From RUG11247 sp045649485 (lineage in GTDB: Bacteria; Bacillota; Clostridia; Christensenellales; Aristaeellaceae): a DNA stretch of 64,000 nt. Below the pieces are notes generated by a model, which saw only the letters and a program-made list of their open reading frames with translations, was not told the DNA's origin and did not search any database. This document shows positions 49,953 to 59,341 of the stretch, in pieces; position 1 is the stretch's first letter, and the number at the start of each line of letters is the position of its first letter. The position numbers and the translations under genes are program-made. Location: positions 26,691 through 90,690 of the forward strand of contig JAZRPZ010000020.1 of assembly GCA_045649485.1 (NCBI GenBank), written 5' to 3'.

Positions 49953-52463
49953 ATGGCTCGTATATATAGAATAATAGCCGCATTTCTGATGGTTATGCTT
50001 TTGACGGCATGCCTGCCTGTTTTTGAACAGACGGCGCTTGCCGAAAGCGACGGCATGATACGTGTAAAGATAACCAGGCTTGGCTCAACGAACAGCATTA
50101 CATTCAAGACAAGCTGCGATTACTTCATTGACGGAGATAAAGCGGCATGTATACCTTCCGGTTCATCTGTTACCGTAAAAGTGACCGGAGCAAATCTTAT
50201 ATTGATAAGCGGCACATACAGCCTGAATATGGGTGATGATTTTACTATCAAACGCCAGTATGCCGGAGTGAATGGCGTGAAGTTCACATCCCCTGCGCTC
50301 AGCAATGTGTATTGCGGAGATTTCAGGTTCATGCTTGAATCCGGAAACATCACTACCATCATGACCATTTACGTTGAGGATTACCTCTATGGCGTAGTGG
50401 GATATGAGATGAGCAATTCGTATCCTTTGGAAGCGCTTAAGGCGCAGGCGGTAGCGGCCAGAAATTACGTACTGCGCGCAAAGGCGAATCGTTCGAAGAA
50501 GGCTTATGATGTTGTGGATACATCTACGGATCAGGTCTTCCGCGGCTATAATTCCAGCTATACGCGCGTTATCAAAGCCGTTGATGAAACACGAGGCGTA
50601 GTCCTGGGTTACGATGGAAAGCTTGCCTATTGCTATTATTCCGCTTCAAACGGCGGTCAGACAGAATCGACAAAGAACGCCTGGGGATCGAAGCTTGCAT
50701 ACAGCGTAGTAAAGGAAGACAGGTTTGACCTTGAAGGTTCCGGCAAATGTAATTCCGTGACGCTCAAAAAAGATCAGACCGGGGTATCCATGAATCCGCA
50801 GCTGCATGCGGCGTTTGCGGCCGGTATGAAGGGAAAGCTTACCGAATACGGTCTCAGTACGGAAGCGGGCGATATACAGATAGAGACGATTCTCTCTGTA
50901 GAACCGCGTGATCCCAAATATGCCGAACCCAGCATCCTGTATAAAACGCTGCGTTTTACCGTGGTTGCTTCTTCTGTTGATGCAAACGGCGAACGCGTAT
51001 CTGCAACTTATACCGTAGATATTCCCACTTACGGCGGTCTTGAGGATTGGTTCGGACTCAGTATTAATTCCTCTTCGAATGAAACGGTATCCGTCGATGA
51101 GACCGAAACAGAATTCAAGATCTCGTTCAGACGCTGGGGACATGGAATAGGCATGAGCCAGCAGGGCGCAAGAATAATGGCGCTCAATTATTCCATGGAT
51201 TATGAGGATATTTTGGGATTCTATTACAACGGCACAGAAGTCAGCAGATTGAATCTTTCGGATACCACGGGAAAGGGACTTACTTACAGCGGCGATTCTT
51301 CCGTACTGGAAGAACCTTTGGAGCCTGCGGCAACTCCCGAACCGGAATTTACTCCCGAGCCTTTGGTCACTGCCGCTCCGGAAAGCACTCAGGCTCCCGA
51401 ACCCGAGGCGCAGCCGCTTATGCAGGCAAAGGTCAAGCTCAGCAGTTCTTCGAGCAGCCTGAATATGCGCAGCGGAGCGTCTACATCCACCAAGGTCGTT
51501 ACCCGTCTTAAAAACGGCACTCAGGTGGATGTGTATGCCATTGAGGGTGACTGGGTGGAAATCGGCGTGAACGGCACCCGAGGATATGTAATGAAGAAAT
51601 ATCTGGTAAAGGTGAATTCGGAAGGCGCACAGCCTTCTGTAACTCCGACTCCTGTACCGGATAATGGCAGTGAACCAATAATGCAGGCAAAGGTCAAGCT
51701 TTCCAGCGGTTCGGGCAAACTTAATGTACGCAAGGGTCCTTCAACATCAACTGCAGTCGTGACCCGTATAAAGCACGGCGTTCAGGTGGATGTATATGCC
51801 ATTGAAGGCAACTGGGTCGCGATAGGCATTGGCGGTGTGCGCGGATACGTAATGAAGAGCTATCTGGTTAAGGTGGAAAACAGCGATGCAGATAAACCTG
51901 CACCCACGAACACCCCCGCTCCGGAAACGACTGCAGCGCCCGGCGCCGAAGCAACTGTACAGCCTACAGCGGCTCCCGAAGCAACTCCTGAGCCTACGCC
52001 CCGACCCGAGCAGAATACCAACGGTGAAAAGGTATATGCAAAGGTGAAGATATCTTCGGGCTCCAAGCTGAAGCTGCGCAAGGGACCGGGAACTTCTTAC
52101 AAGGTGCTTGGTTATCTGCAGAACGGTAACCGTGTTGAGGTGACCGCTGTCAGCGGCAGCTGGGCAAAGGTCATTACTTCTTCAGGAAGCACAGGCTACG
52201 TTCACAAGAGTTATCTGGTAAGGGTATACGAAGAAGATAATTCTCCGGCCGCAACCCCCGTGCCGCAGGACGGCAATATTACTGCCGTAGCGGTAGAAAG
52301 CACTTTTGTGTATTCGCAGCCCGATACATCAAGCCCGGCTGTTGCGGGCCTTGATGAAGGCGATACGGTCATTGTTACTGCATACAATAATACATGGGCA
52401 AAGGTAATGATCGATGGAAACACCGGTTATGTACCTGTAGAACATCTGAAGAGAGCGAAGTAA
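49953..52463 (+). CDS. SpoIID/LytB amidase-like protein with four SH3 domains
   Basis: An 836-residue exported wall protein. The signal region ends near residue 30; LTAC at 17-20 could also act as a lipobox. The SpoIID domain spans about 110-425, with IYVEDYLYGVVGYEM holding the catalytic Glu152 and HGIGMSQQGA near 395. SpoIID-type enzymes are lytic transglycosylases that cut peptidoglycan lacking stem peptides. Pro- and Glu-rich linkers join four C-terminal SH3b domains (KVKLSSSSSSLNMRSG, KVKLSSGSGKLNVRKG, KVKISSGSKLKLRKG and the last about 770-836), which bind the wall. The first two SH3 units are recent DNA-level copies. Such SH3 tails are not found on classical SpoIID. Confidence 0.88.
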   Translation: MARIYRIIAAFLMVMLLTACLPVFEQTALAESDGMIRVKITRLGSTNSITFKTSCDYFIDGDKAACIPSGSSVTVKVTGANLILISGTYSLNMGDDFTIKRQYAGVNGVKFTSPALSNVYCGDFRFMLESGNITTIMTIYVEDYLYGVVGYEMSNSYPLEALKAQAVAARNYVLRAKANRSKKAYDVVDTSTDQVFRGYNSSYTRVIKAVDETRGVVLGYDGKLAYCYYSASNGGQTESTKNAWGSKLAYSVVKEDRFDLEGSGKCNSVTLKKDQTGVSMNPQLHAAFAAGMKGKLTEYGLSTEAGDIQIETILSVEPRDPKYAEPSILYKTLRFTVVASSVDANGERVSATYTVDIPTYGGLEDWFGLSINSSSNETVSVDETETEFKISFRRWGHGIGMSQQGARIMALNYSMDYEDILGFYYNGTEVSRLNLSDTTGKGLTYSGDSSVLEEPLEPAATPEPEFTPEPLVTAAPESTQAPEPEAQPLMQAKVKLSSSSSSLNMRSGASTSTKVVTRLKNGTQVDVYAIEGDWVEIGVNGTRGYVMKKYLVKVNSEGAQPSVTPTPVPDNGSEPIMQAKVKLSSGSGKLNVRKGPSTSTAVVTRIKHGVQVDVYAIEGNWVAIGIGGVRGYVMKSYLVKVENSDADKPAPTNTPAPETTAAPGAEATVQPTAAPEATPEPTPRPEQNTNGEKVYAKVKISSGSKLKLRKGPGTSYKVLGYLQNGNRVEVTAVSGSWAKVITSSGSTGYVHKSYLVRVYEEDNSPAATPVPQDGNITAVAVESTFVYSQPDTSSPAVAGLDEGDTVIVTAYNNTWAKVMIDGNTGYVPVEHLKRAK

Positions 52464-52471
52464 AACATACC

Positions 52472-53875
52472 ATGCTGAGACGCTTTATTACACAATTTAT
52501 TATATTGCTGATGCTGTGCGCGGCTGTGGGCTGCGCGCAGGCAGCCCAGGTGCTGGAGGATGGCGCGGCCGGTGAAACGGTTATGGTGCTTACCCGCCGG
52601 CTTGTTGAGCTGGGCTTTATCGGTGAATCGGTAAATGTGTACGATGAGCGTGTTATATCTGCAGTGGGAGATTTCCAGACCGCAAACGGTCTTGAGAGAA
52701 CAGGTATAGCAGATATTGAGACTCAGCAGAAGATGAACTCTGACGATGCGGTTACCCGCGGAGAATATATTTCTCAGTTTTCCGAGAAGTACGACGGAAT
52801 GACGCTGGGTGTTGGCAGCACCGGAGACCAGGTAAAGCGCATGCAGACAGTGCTTGGAGAACTTGGATATTACGATTACAAACCCGATGGAAAGTTTGGC
52901 GAAGGCACGCGCCGTGCAGTAATAAATTACCAGCATGCCAACGGCCTTGAAGATACCGGCGTTGCAGATGAATCAATGTTTATCAGGCTGTATGAAGGCG
53001 AATCCATTTCCTACAGCGAATATGTAACTTCCCAGTGCGCAGTGCGCGGAGATACGGGAATGAATGTGCGCGATATTCAGCACAGGCTGATCGAACTGGG
53101 ATATTACTCCGGAGAGATTACCGGAAGTTACGGTGAAAATACCGCACGCGCCGTGAGCCGTTTCCAATATGACAATGGTATTGTTCAGTCAGGAAATGTG
53201 AATATAGAGACTTACGAGGCGCTGTTCTCGCCGGCGGCGCAGCCTGCAAAGGATGACGGAACGCTGTATCCCGGTGATGAGGGAGAAGATGTTTCCGCTA
53301 TGCAGCAGCAGCTTGCGGTACTCGGTTTCTATCTCACTGAACCCAGCGGAGTATACGATTACGATACGCAGACGGCAATTATGCTGTTCAGAGTGGCGAA
53401 TGGGTTCAGAATGGGTGAAAATGCCGGCATTGACGTGCTTGGCGTAATGTATTCCGGCAGCGCGAAGGATATTTCTGCCGTTCCGGGTATAGAAGAATGT
53501 GTTGAAGACGATGAGATAAATGCTGCCTGCGAATTTGCAGCAGGTATGAGCGGAGTTCAGTTTGGTGTAAGTTCCGGCAGTTCCGCTTCTTACGGCTTCG
53601 TAAGGTATGTATATGCCCGTTGCGGATATGATGTCGGTGACCCGCAGCATGCGCTTGAGCGCATGGCCGATGCCGGCGAGACGGTCGCCGATGTATCCCG
53701 CGGAGATATCGTATTGTTTGGCAGGGAGCGAAACGGAGAGACTCAAGTTCGTTTTGCCGTATGTATCGGCGGCGGAAACGTCGCTTATGTAAACGAGATA
53801 ACCGGTATTGTGGAAATAAACACTATTGATTCCATCGATTATTCCAGCATCTATGTATGGAAGGTGGGAAAGTGA
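52472..53875 (+). CDS. Peptidoglycan-binding protein with inactive NlpC/P60 domain
   Basis: A 467-residue exported protein. After a signal segment (FIILLMLCAAVGC) come about four peptidoglycan-binding repeats of the PG_binding_1 type (for example VKRMQTVLGELGYYDYKPDG and VRDIQHRLIELGYYSGEITG). Residues 355-467 follow the outline of an NlpC/P60 peptidase, with GFVRYVYARCGY and SRGDIVLF. The catalytic DCSG motif is changed to ASYG (372-375), so the nucleophile Cys is Ser, and the His in the HVGIY region is lost. It likely binds the wall without cutting it. It follows the SpoIID gene by eight bases. Confidence 0.83.
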   Translation: MLRRFITQFIILLMLCAAVGCAQAAQVLEDGAAGETVMVLTRRLVELGFIGESVNVYDERVISAVGDFQTANGLERTGIADIETQQKMNSDDAVTRGEYISQFSEKYDGMTLGVGSTGDQVKRMQTVLGELGYYDYKPDGKFGEGTRRAVINYQHANGLEDTGVADESMFIRLYEGESISYSEYVTSQCAVRGDTGMNVRDIQHRLIELGYYSGEITGSYGENTARAVSRFQYDNGIVQSGNVNIETYEALFSPAAQPAKDDGTLYPGDEGEDVSAMQQQLAVLGFYLTEPSGVYDYDTQTAIMLFRVANGFRMGENAGIDVLGVMYSGSAKDISAVPGIEECVEDDEINAACEFAAGMSGVQFGVSSGSSASYGFVRYVYARCGYDVGDPQHALERMADAGETVADVSRGDIVLFGRERNGETQVRFAVCIGGGNVAYVNEITGIVEINTIDSIDYSSIYVWKVGK

Positions 53876-54642
53876 TGGAGATTCAAAATATCGTAACCGG
53901 AATTGGCGGGGAAGTGTCGCTGAAGCAGGGAGAACGGGTGGACGACCTGCAGCACGAAGGATTCCGGATAATCCAAAGCAACGATGCGTTCAGATTCGGT
54001 ACCGATTCTGTTCTGCTTGCCGATTTCGCCAAGCCGCGCAGCCGTGATCTGTGCGTAGACCTTGGCTGCGGCACGGGCGCAATAGCCATGATCATGCTGA
54101 TGCATAATCCGGGGATCAAAGTAACCGGTGTTGAGATTCAGCCGGAAGTGGCTGATATGGCCGCCAGAAGCGCTGTTCTTAACGGCGTGCAGGAGCGTTT
54201 TGAGGTGGTGTGCGGTGATATGCGCACAGCCTATGAACAGCTTGGCAGGTGCAGATATTCGCTTGCGGTATGCAATCCGCCGTACTTCAAGGCAGGCGGT
54301 GCGCTTCTCAGCGCAGAAGAAAAAGTGCGCATAGCAAGACACGAGGGTGATATTGCCCCGCAGGATATCGCAGCATCGGCAGCGCGGCTTATCAAAAACG
54401 GCGGCAGATTTGCGGTAATATATCCGGCGCCGCGCGCACTCGAAATGATGCGTGCGATGGAGGATAACGGCATTGCACCCAAGAGGATACGTACTGTACA
54501 CGGTGTGGCAAACAGACCGCCTAAGCATGTACTGATCGATGGTATAAAGGGTGCGGCCAGCGGACTGCATTGGCTTGAACCGCTTATACTGAGGGATGAA
54601 AACGGTGTGCCGACGGAAGAGTGGCACAGGATATACGACTGA
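53875..54642 (+). CDS. trmN6: tRNA1(Val) (adenine37-N6)-methyltransferase-like
   Basis: A 255-residue SAM-dependent methyltransferase of the TrmN6/YfiC type. FRFGTDSVLLADF is the N-terminal signature. DLGCGTGAIAMIM binds SAM and AVCNPPYFK is the adenine N6-methylase motif. In relatives it modifies adenine 37 of tRNA-Val. Its ATG shares one base with the previous stop (TGATG). A tRNA-Val gene lies 4.5 kb downstream, by chance or not. Confidence 0.88.
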   Translation: MEIQNIVTGIGGEVSLKQGERVDDLQHEGFRIIQSNDAFRFGTDSVLLADFAKPRSRDLCVDLGCGTGAIAMIMLMHNPGIKVTGVEIQPEVADMAARSAVLNGVQERFEVVCGDMRTAYEQLGRCRYSLAVCNPPYFKAGGALLSAEEKVRIARHEGDIAPQDIAASAARLIKNGGRFAVIYPAPRALEMMRAMEDNGIAPKRIRTVHGVANRPPKHVLIDGIKGAASGLHWLEPLILRDENGVPTEEWHRIYD

Positions 54643-54658
54643 CCGGAGGATTAATCAG

Positions 54659-56077
54659 ATGCAAGCAACCCAAAAAGGCCTTAGAAGCTATATTATCGGA
54701 GATAGAAGCTTTTATAAGACTGTATTTTCCATAGTTGTTCCTATTATAATCCAAAATCTTATAACTTCCTTCGTAAGCCTGCTGGATAACATAATGGTCG
54801 GTCAGATGGGCACTGCGCAGATGTCCGGCGTAGCTATCGCAAACCAGCTTATATTCATATTCAATATATGTATATTCGGCGGAATATCGGGTCCCAGCAT
54901 ATACGGCGCACAGTTCTTCGGTGCAAAGGATTACGAAGGCATGCGCGCCTGTATGCGCGTGAAGCTCTACATATCGCTGGGTATTTTTGCTATAGTCGGT
55001 TTGGTGTTCATGCTGTTTGACGATCAGCTGATCTCGCTGTTCCTGCAGAGCAATGATTCGCCCGAAGTAGTTGCCAAGACCCTTGCGGCGGGCAAGGATT
55101 ACCTCATGGTTATGATGATAGGTCTGCTGCCCTTTGCTATCAGTCAGTCCTATTCCGGTACGCTGCGCGAAGCGGGCGAGACCATGCTGCCAATGATATC
55201 TGGCGTAATTGCTGTATTTACCAATATGCTGCTCAACTATGTGCTGATATTCGGTAAACTCGGCATGCCTGCAATGGGTGTTGTAGGTGCAGCTGTAGCA
55301 ACGGTCATCTCCCGCTATGTAGAGGTCGGAATAATCGTCATCTGCAGCCATGTACAGAAGCATCGCTATTATTACCTGCAGGGGATTTACAGTACATTCA
55401 GGGTTCCGCTTCAGCTTATCAAGCGTATCGCGGTGCGCGGTACTCCTCTTCTGGCAAACGAAGCCCTTTGGTCTGTTGGCATGTCCTTCCTCAATCAGCT
55501 TTATTCCGTTGCCGGCATCGATGTTGTAGCTGCCACCAATATCGCCAGCACTGTATCCAATCTTTTTAATACCGTAGCTTTTGCACTTGGTAATGCCGTT
55601 GCAATAATGGTAGGTCAGGCTCTTGGCGCAGATGATACGGAACGCGCAAAGAAGACTGCCTGGAGACTCATTACCTTCGGTGTTGCCAGCGCAGCAGTCA
55701 TGGGTGCTGTGCTTGCGGGAGCTTCGCCTTTTATTCCGCTTATTTATAAGACAGAAGAATCCGTGCGTTCTCTTGCCACTTCGTTCATGCTTATTCTGGC
55801 GATCACCATGCCGCTTACCGCGTTTGCACATTGCTGTTATTTCACACTGCGTTCCGGCGGTAAGACCGTGATGACTTTCATATTCGACTGTCTGTCCGTA
55901 TGGCTGATCAACGTGCCTGTTGTATATCTCTGTGTGCACCATTCCTCTATGAGCATTGAATGGGTATATGCAATGAGCCAGCTGACGAATGTTCTGAAGT
56001 GCATCTTCGGTTTCGTGCTTGTGCTTATGGGAGTATGGATCCACAACATCACCGTTGAAACAAGGAAGGCTGATTGA
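54659..56077 (+). CDS. MATE-family efflux protein
   Basis: A 472-residue exporter with twelve membrane segments. VPIIIQNLITSFVSLLDNIM and GQMGTAQMSGVAIANQ are the N-terminal family motifs, repeated in the second half around RGTPLLANEALWSVGMSFL. MATE proteins expel cationic drugs or other compounds by Na+ or H+ antiport. GGAGGATTAATCAG precedes the ATG at 54659. It is in the operon with trmN6 and the next acetyltransferase. Confidence 0.9.
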   Translation: MQATQKGLRSYIIGDRSFYKTVFSIVVPIIIQNLITSFVSLLDNIMVGQMGTAQMSGVAIANQLIFIFNICIFGGISGPSIYGAQFFGAKDYEGMRACMRVKLYISLGIFAIVGLVFMLFDDQLISLFLQSNDSPEVVAKTLAAGKDYLMVMMIGLLPFAISQSYSGTLREAGETMLPMISGVIAVFTNMLLNYVLIFGKLGMPAMGVVGAAVATVISRYVEVGIIVICSHVQKHRYYYLQGIYSTFRVPLQLIKRIAVRGTPLLANEALWSVGMSFLNQLYSVAGIDVVAATNIASTVSNLFNTVAFALGNAVAIMVGQALGADDTERAKKTAWRLITFGVASAAVMGAVLAGASPFIPLIYKTEESVRSLATSFMLILAITMPLTAFAHCCYFTLRSGGKTVMTFIFDCLSVWLINVPVVYLCVHHSSMSIEWVYAMSQLTNVLKCIFGFVLVLMGVWIHNITVETRKAD

Positions 56078-56079
56078 TC

Positions 56080-56547
56080 ATGAAACTGATGGGAGATTCC
56101 CGGCTGATGACAAAATCGGCAGCAAAGGGCGATTTTACCATAGGTCCGGTCCGCGCAGCTGATTACAGATATTGGCGGGAAATACTTGGTACTTCCAGAC
56201 TCGAATTCGGTGCCATCATGCTGAGCGGCACAGGCTTCGTACTCCGCTGCGGGGGAGAATATGCGGGTCTTATGTATCACGGTATGATGTGGGATTCCGT
56301 CCCCATGCTGAACATGGCTTTTGTAAACGGACGCTTCAGAAAACGCGGCGCGTGGCGTTTCATGATGGAATACTGGGAAACCGTGATGAGCAGGCGCGGA
56401 TACAATGTGGTTATGGTGTGCGTGCCTTCCGATATGCCGTATCAGAATTTCTATCGCGAGCTGGGATATTCCGACTGCGGAAGCATAACGCTCAGAAAAA
56501 ACGGTGAATATCAGCCGGCAGATCTGTTCCTGTCAAAATATATCTGA
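56080..56547 (+). CDS. GNAT-family acetyltransferase
   Basis: A 155-residue protein with a GNAT outline: FVLRCGGEYAGLMYHG for the central strands, FRKRGAWRFMMEYWE for a modified acetyl-CoA loop, and CVPSDMPYQNFYRELGY for the final helix and strand. The substrate is unknown. It starts three bases after the MATE stop and is likely coupled to it. Confidence 0.78.
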   Translation: MKLMGDSRLMTKSAAKGDFTIGPVRAADYRYWREILGTSRLEFGAIMLSGTGFVLRCGGEYAGLMYHGMMWDSVPMLNMAFVNGRFRKRGAWRFMMEYWETVMSRRGYNVVMVCVPSDMPYQNFYRELGYSDCGSITLRKNGEYQPADLFLSKYI

Positions 56548-56574
56548 TGTTTCGGTGAAAGAAACCGAAATATA

Positions 56575-56607
56575 AAGCGCCTTATCGATATGATAGGGCG
56601 CTTTGTA
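56575..56607 (+). terminator. Terminator after the acetyltransferase
   Basis: AAGCGCCTTATC pairs with GATAGGGCGCTT, including one G-U pair. A short T-rich tail follows. Confidence 0.7.
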
Positions 56608-56636
56608 TTAACAGGATAGTTTCGGTATGATATAAT
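56608..56636 (+). promoter_or_regulatory. Promoter of the XRE-TPR gene
   Basis: TTAACA at 56608-56613, 17-base spacer, TATAAT at 56631-56636. Confidence 0.7.
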
Positions 56637-56672
56637 ATAAATATATATCATTCTGCGGGGGAAGTGGAACGC

Positions 56673-57464
56673 ATGCGAATAGGCGAAAATATACGTGATC
56701 TGCGAAAGAATAAGGATATTACCCGGGAACAGCTTGCGGCCGTACTTGATGTTCCGCTTCAGTCGGTATGCAATTGGGAAAACGGCATCTCCATGCCCGA
56801 TATAACTGTGCTGCCGAAGCTCGCTGCGTATTTTAGCGTGACCATAGACAGCATGCTTGATTATGATCACGAAGAAAAGACGAATGAAATAAAGGGAATA
56901 ATACGCGAATCGTTTGAATACCGCGAAAGCGATGCGGATAAGTCCCGACGCATACTGGAAGAAGGACTTAAAAAGTATCCTGACAACGATATGCTGATGA
57001 ATGAGCTGCTTTATACCATTAATTACAACGCTTCTCCCGACGAGACAATAAAGGTGGCTTCACATCTGACTGCAATAACGGATAAAGCGGACATAAGGTA
57101 CGATGCCATGCGCTTTCTTGCATACGCCTATCATGCAAAGGGAGAGACCGATATGGCTGTCGCGGCTCTTGAACAGGTGCCGCAGTTGTATTTCACCCGC
57201 CTTTCGGAGATGGCGTTTATTACGACCGGCAGACGCAAGCATGAGGCAGCAGAGAAGCAGAAATGGGTATCCTTTGAGACTCTTCTGCAGATGCAGTGGA
57301 AGCTTGCCGAATGCCGCGAGGAAGAGGACGACATTGCGGGTGCGGTGGAGTGTATACGCAGAGGAATCAGGCTTATAGATGCACTTGCGGATGAACAAAG
57401 GATTGCGGACTTTGTTCCGTACAGGGAATTCTTTGAAAAACAGCTTGCGCGGATATCAGTATAA
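56673..57464 (+). CDS. XRE regulator with helical repeat sensor domain
   Basis: A 263-residue protein. The N-terminal helix-turn-helix (IGENIRDLRKNKDITREQLA, then QSVCNWENG) ends near residue 65. The rest is helical with TPR-like repeats, as in peptide-sensing XRE regulators, though no peptide-binding motif can be read. I start at ATG 56673; a GTG three codons earlier is possible. It is convergent with a MATE gene and might regulate it or itself. Confidence 0.82.
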   Translation: MRIGENIRDLRKNKDITREQLAAVLDVPLQSVCNWENGISMPDITVLPKLAAYFSVTIDSMLDYDHEEKTNEIKGIIRESFEYRESDADKSRRILEEGLKKYPDNDMLMNELLYTINYNASPDETIKVASHLTAITDKADIRYDAMRFLAYAYHAKGETDMAVAALEQVPQLYFTRLSEMAFITTGRRKHEAAEKQKWVSFETLLQMQWKLAECREEEDDIAGAVECIRRGIRLIDALADEQRIADFVPYREFFEKQLARISV

Positions 57465-57465
57465 A

Positions 57466-57494
57466 AAACAGCTGCCGATCAGGCAGCTGTTTTG
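57466..57494. terminator. Bidirectional terminator
   Basis: AAAACAGCTGCC and complement around five bases, with A-run and T-run, between convergent genes. Confidence 0.82.
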
Positions 57495-57497
57495 CTT

Positions 57498-58862
57498 TTA
57501 TGCTTTGTTGTCAGCTTCAATGGCTTTGGTCTTCCAGTTGCTGAAGTGATAATGTACAGCGCTGGGTATAAGACCTATTACCCAGCCAATGGGTGCGGCA
57601 AGCCATATTCCGACATATCCGAACAGTGAGGACAATGCGAAGGAAAGGCCTATCTTGCTCATAAGTTCAAGCAGACTGGAAATGACGGTGGGCTTTATGT
57701 GTCCCATGCCTCTCAGCGTGGAATTGTACAGCCAGATGAGGCACAGCATCGGCATAAATCCGGCATCGATATGTATCATCTTCAATGCGGCGGTGAGTGT
57801 GATGGTTTCTTCGGCCTTTACGAATATCAGCGCCAGCCTGTCACCGAAGATGAACAATACGGACATGGATATAGCCACCAGACATCCCAGCAGCACATAT
57901 GCTCTTTTGAGACCGAGGTCTATGCGGTCATATTTCTTTGCACCGAAATTCTGACCGGAATAGATGGAGAAGGAGAATGCCACCTGCGATACAACAACCG
58001 TGACCAGCTGTTCCACCTTGCCGCCTACGGTGTAGGCAGCTACGATATTCTCGCCGAAAGAATTGATGACATAGGTGATCGCCATCATGCCGACGGAAAG
58101 CATAGCGTTCTGGAACGCCATCGGCAGCGTGATTCCCAGAAACTTTTTGACGAGTGCACGGTCAGGCAGCATATCGCGCAGTGCAAAGTGGAGTTCTTCG
58201 TATTTTCTCCACATATAGATTATGCAGAGAACGGCGGAAGTGGACTGGGATATGATGGTGGCAAATGCAACGCCGTCAACGCCCATTCCGAAACAAAGCA
58301 CGAACAGCAGATCCAGCGCAACATTCATTATAGAGCAGAGTATCAGGAAATAAAGGGGAGTGCGGCTGTCGCCTATTGCGCGAAGTATTGCCGAAGATGC
58401 GTTGTAGAAAAGCTGTCCGACAAACAGTCCGCAGGTTATCTTCAGATAAAGCACGGCATCGTTAAAGATGGCATCGGGAGTGCCCAGCATACGCATCGCA
58501 GGTTCGGCAAGGAACAGCGCCAGCAGGGCTACAATGATTCCCGCACCCAGCGTTATACCGAATGCGTGGGATATGATGCGGCCGAGACTCTTTTTATCTT
58601 TGGCACCCCATGCGTGTGAAGCGAGTATCGAAAAGCCGTTTGTGACGGCGTTTCCGATCATAATGACCAGCGACATGGTGGACTGCGTCGCGCCGACGGC
58701 AGCAAGCGCGTTTGTGCTGACGAATCTGCCCAGAACAGCCGAGTCGACCATGTTGTACATCAGAGAAAAAACGGAACCAATAAGCATTGGGATAACGAAA
58801 AGTATCAGCAGCTTCATGGGTTCGCCGTTTGTAAGGTCGATAGAACCGTTCCTGCGCTGCAT
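57498..58862 (-). CDS. MATE-family efflux protein, second type
   Basis: A 454-residue MATE exporter with twelve membrane segments. PMLIGSVFSLMYNMVDSAVLGRF is near the N-terminus; the second half repeats the pattern around LGITLPMAFQNAMLSVGMMAI. It is only distantly similar to the copy at 54659, so this is not a recent duplication. The ATG at 58862 follows AAGGATG. It is a single-gene unit. Confidence 0.88.
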   Translation of the reverse strand: MQRRNGSIDLTNGEPMKLLILFVIPMLIGSVFSLMYNMVDSAVLGRFVSTNALAAVGATQSTMSLVIMIGNAVTNGFSILASHAWGAKDKKSLGRIISHAFGITLGAGIIVALLALFLAEPAMRMLGTPDAIFNDAVLYLKITCGLFVGQLFYNASSAILRAIGDSRTPLYFLILCSIMNVALDLLFVLCFGMGVDGVAFATIISQSTSAVLCIIYMWRKYEELHFALRDMLPDRALVKKFLGITLPMAFQNAMLSVGMMAITYVINSFGENIVAAYTVGGKVEQLVTVVVSQVAFSFSIYSGQNFGAKKYDRIDLGLKRAYVLLGCLVAISMSVLFIFGDRLALIFVKAEETITLTAALKMIHIDAGFMPMLCLIWLYNSTLRGMGHIKPTVISSLLELMSKIGLSFALSSLFGYVGIWLAAPIGWVIGLIPSAVHYHFSNWKTKAIEADNKA

Positions 58863-58972
58863 CCGAATCACATCCTTGTAATTTGTTGAATATTATGATA
58901 TCAGATATACATATAGTTTGCAAGCTTATTATATATGCGCCGATTTTGTTTGAGCGAAACTCGGACATATGC

Positions 58973-59001
58973 TTGACAATGGTATATGGCTGTGGTATAA
59001 T
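58973..59001 (+). promoter_or_regulatory. tRNA-Val locus promoter
   Basis: TTGACA at 58973-58978, 17-base spacer, TATAAT at 58996-59001, 28 bases before the tRNA 5' fragment. Confidence 0.85.
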
Positions 59002-59028
59002 TTCTGTTGTCGTTGAAAGACGAAGTGT

Positions 59029-59051
59029 GGTCTGTTGGCTCAGTTGGTAGA
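59029..59051 (+). pseudogene. 5' fragment of a split tRNA-Val gene
   Basis: GGTCTGT followed by the D-arm GGCTCAGTTGGTAGA. After this the tRNA pattern is lost. The acceptor strand pairs perfectly with ACAGACC at 60202-60208, so this is the front half of the tRNA whose rear half lies 1.1 kb away. A hairpin (ATAACGCT and complement, 59070-59093) follows. Confidence 0.75.
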
Positions 59052-59127
59052 ACATACTGGCTGATGTACATAACGCTTTCCGGTTAGCGTTATGAAAACA
59101 GGCACGGAACAAATACCGGAAGCCCAT

Positions 59128-59203
59128 GGTGCTTTGGCTCAGTTGGTAGAGCACATCGTTCACATCGATGGGGTCACTGGTTCGAGTCCAGTAAGCACCA
59201 CCA
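59128..59203 (+). tRNA. tRNA-Val (CAC)
   Basis: Acceptor GGTGCTT pairs with AAGCACC. The anticodon arm CATCG-TTCACAT-CGATG gives CAC. CCA is encoded. It lies inside the inserted segment and replaces the split tRNA. Confidence 0.95.
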
Positions 59204-59205
59204 TG

Positions 59206-59256
59206 AACACCAAGTATAGCAGAATTTATTCTAGCTATACTTGGTGTTTTTATTTT
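59206..59256 (+). terminator. Terminator after tRNA-Val
   Basis: Perfect 15-base arms AACACCAAGTATAGC and complement around 13 bases, then TTTATTTTT. Confidence 0.88.
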
Positions 59257-59341
59257 TGCAGAAGGTGGGATTGCCATGAACAATATTGATTCTGAGAATA
59301 ATCTGAGTACTGAAAATCCGATTCGATATCAGGAGGAAATC

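Noticed and set aside
54584..56044. Minus-strand frame of 486 codons opposite the MATE gene
   Set aside because: Antisense shadow; the His- and Tyr-rich product matches no family.
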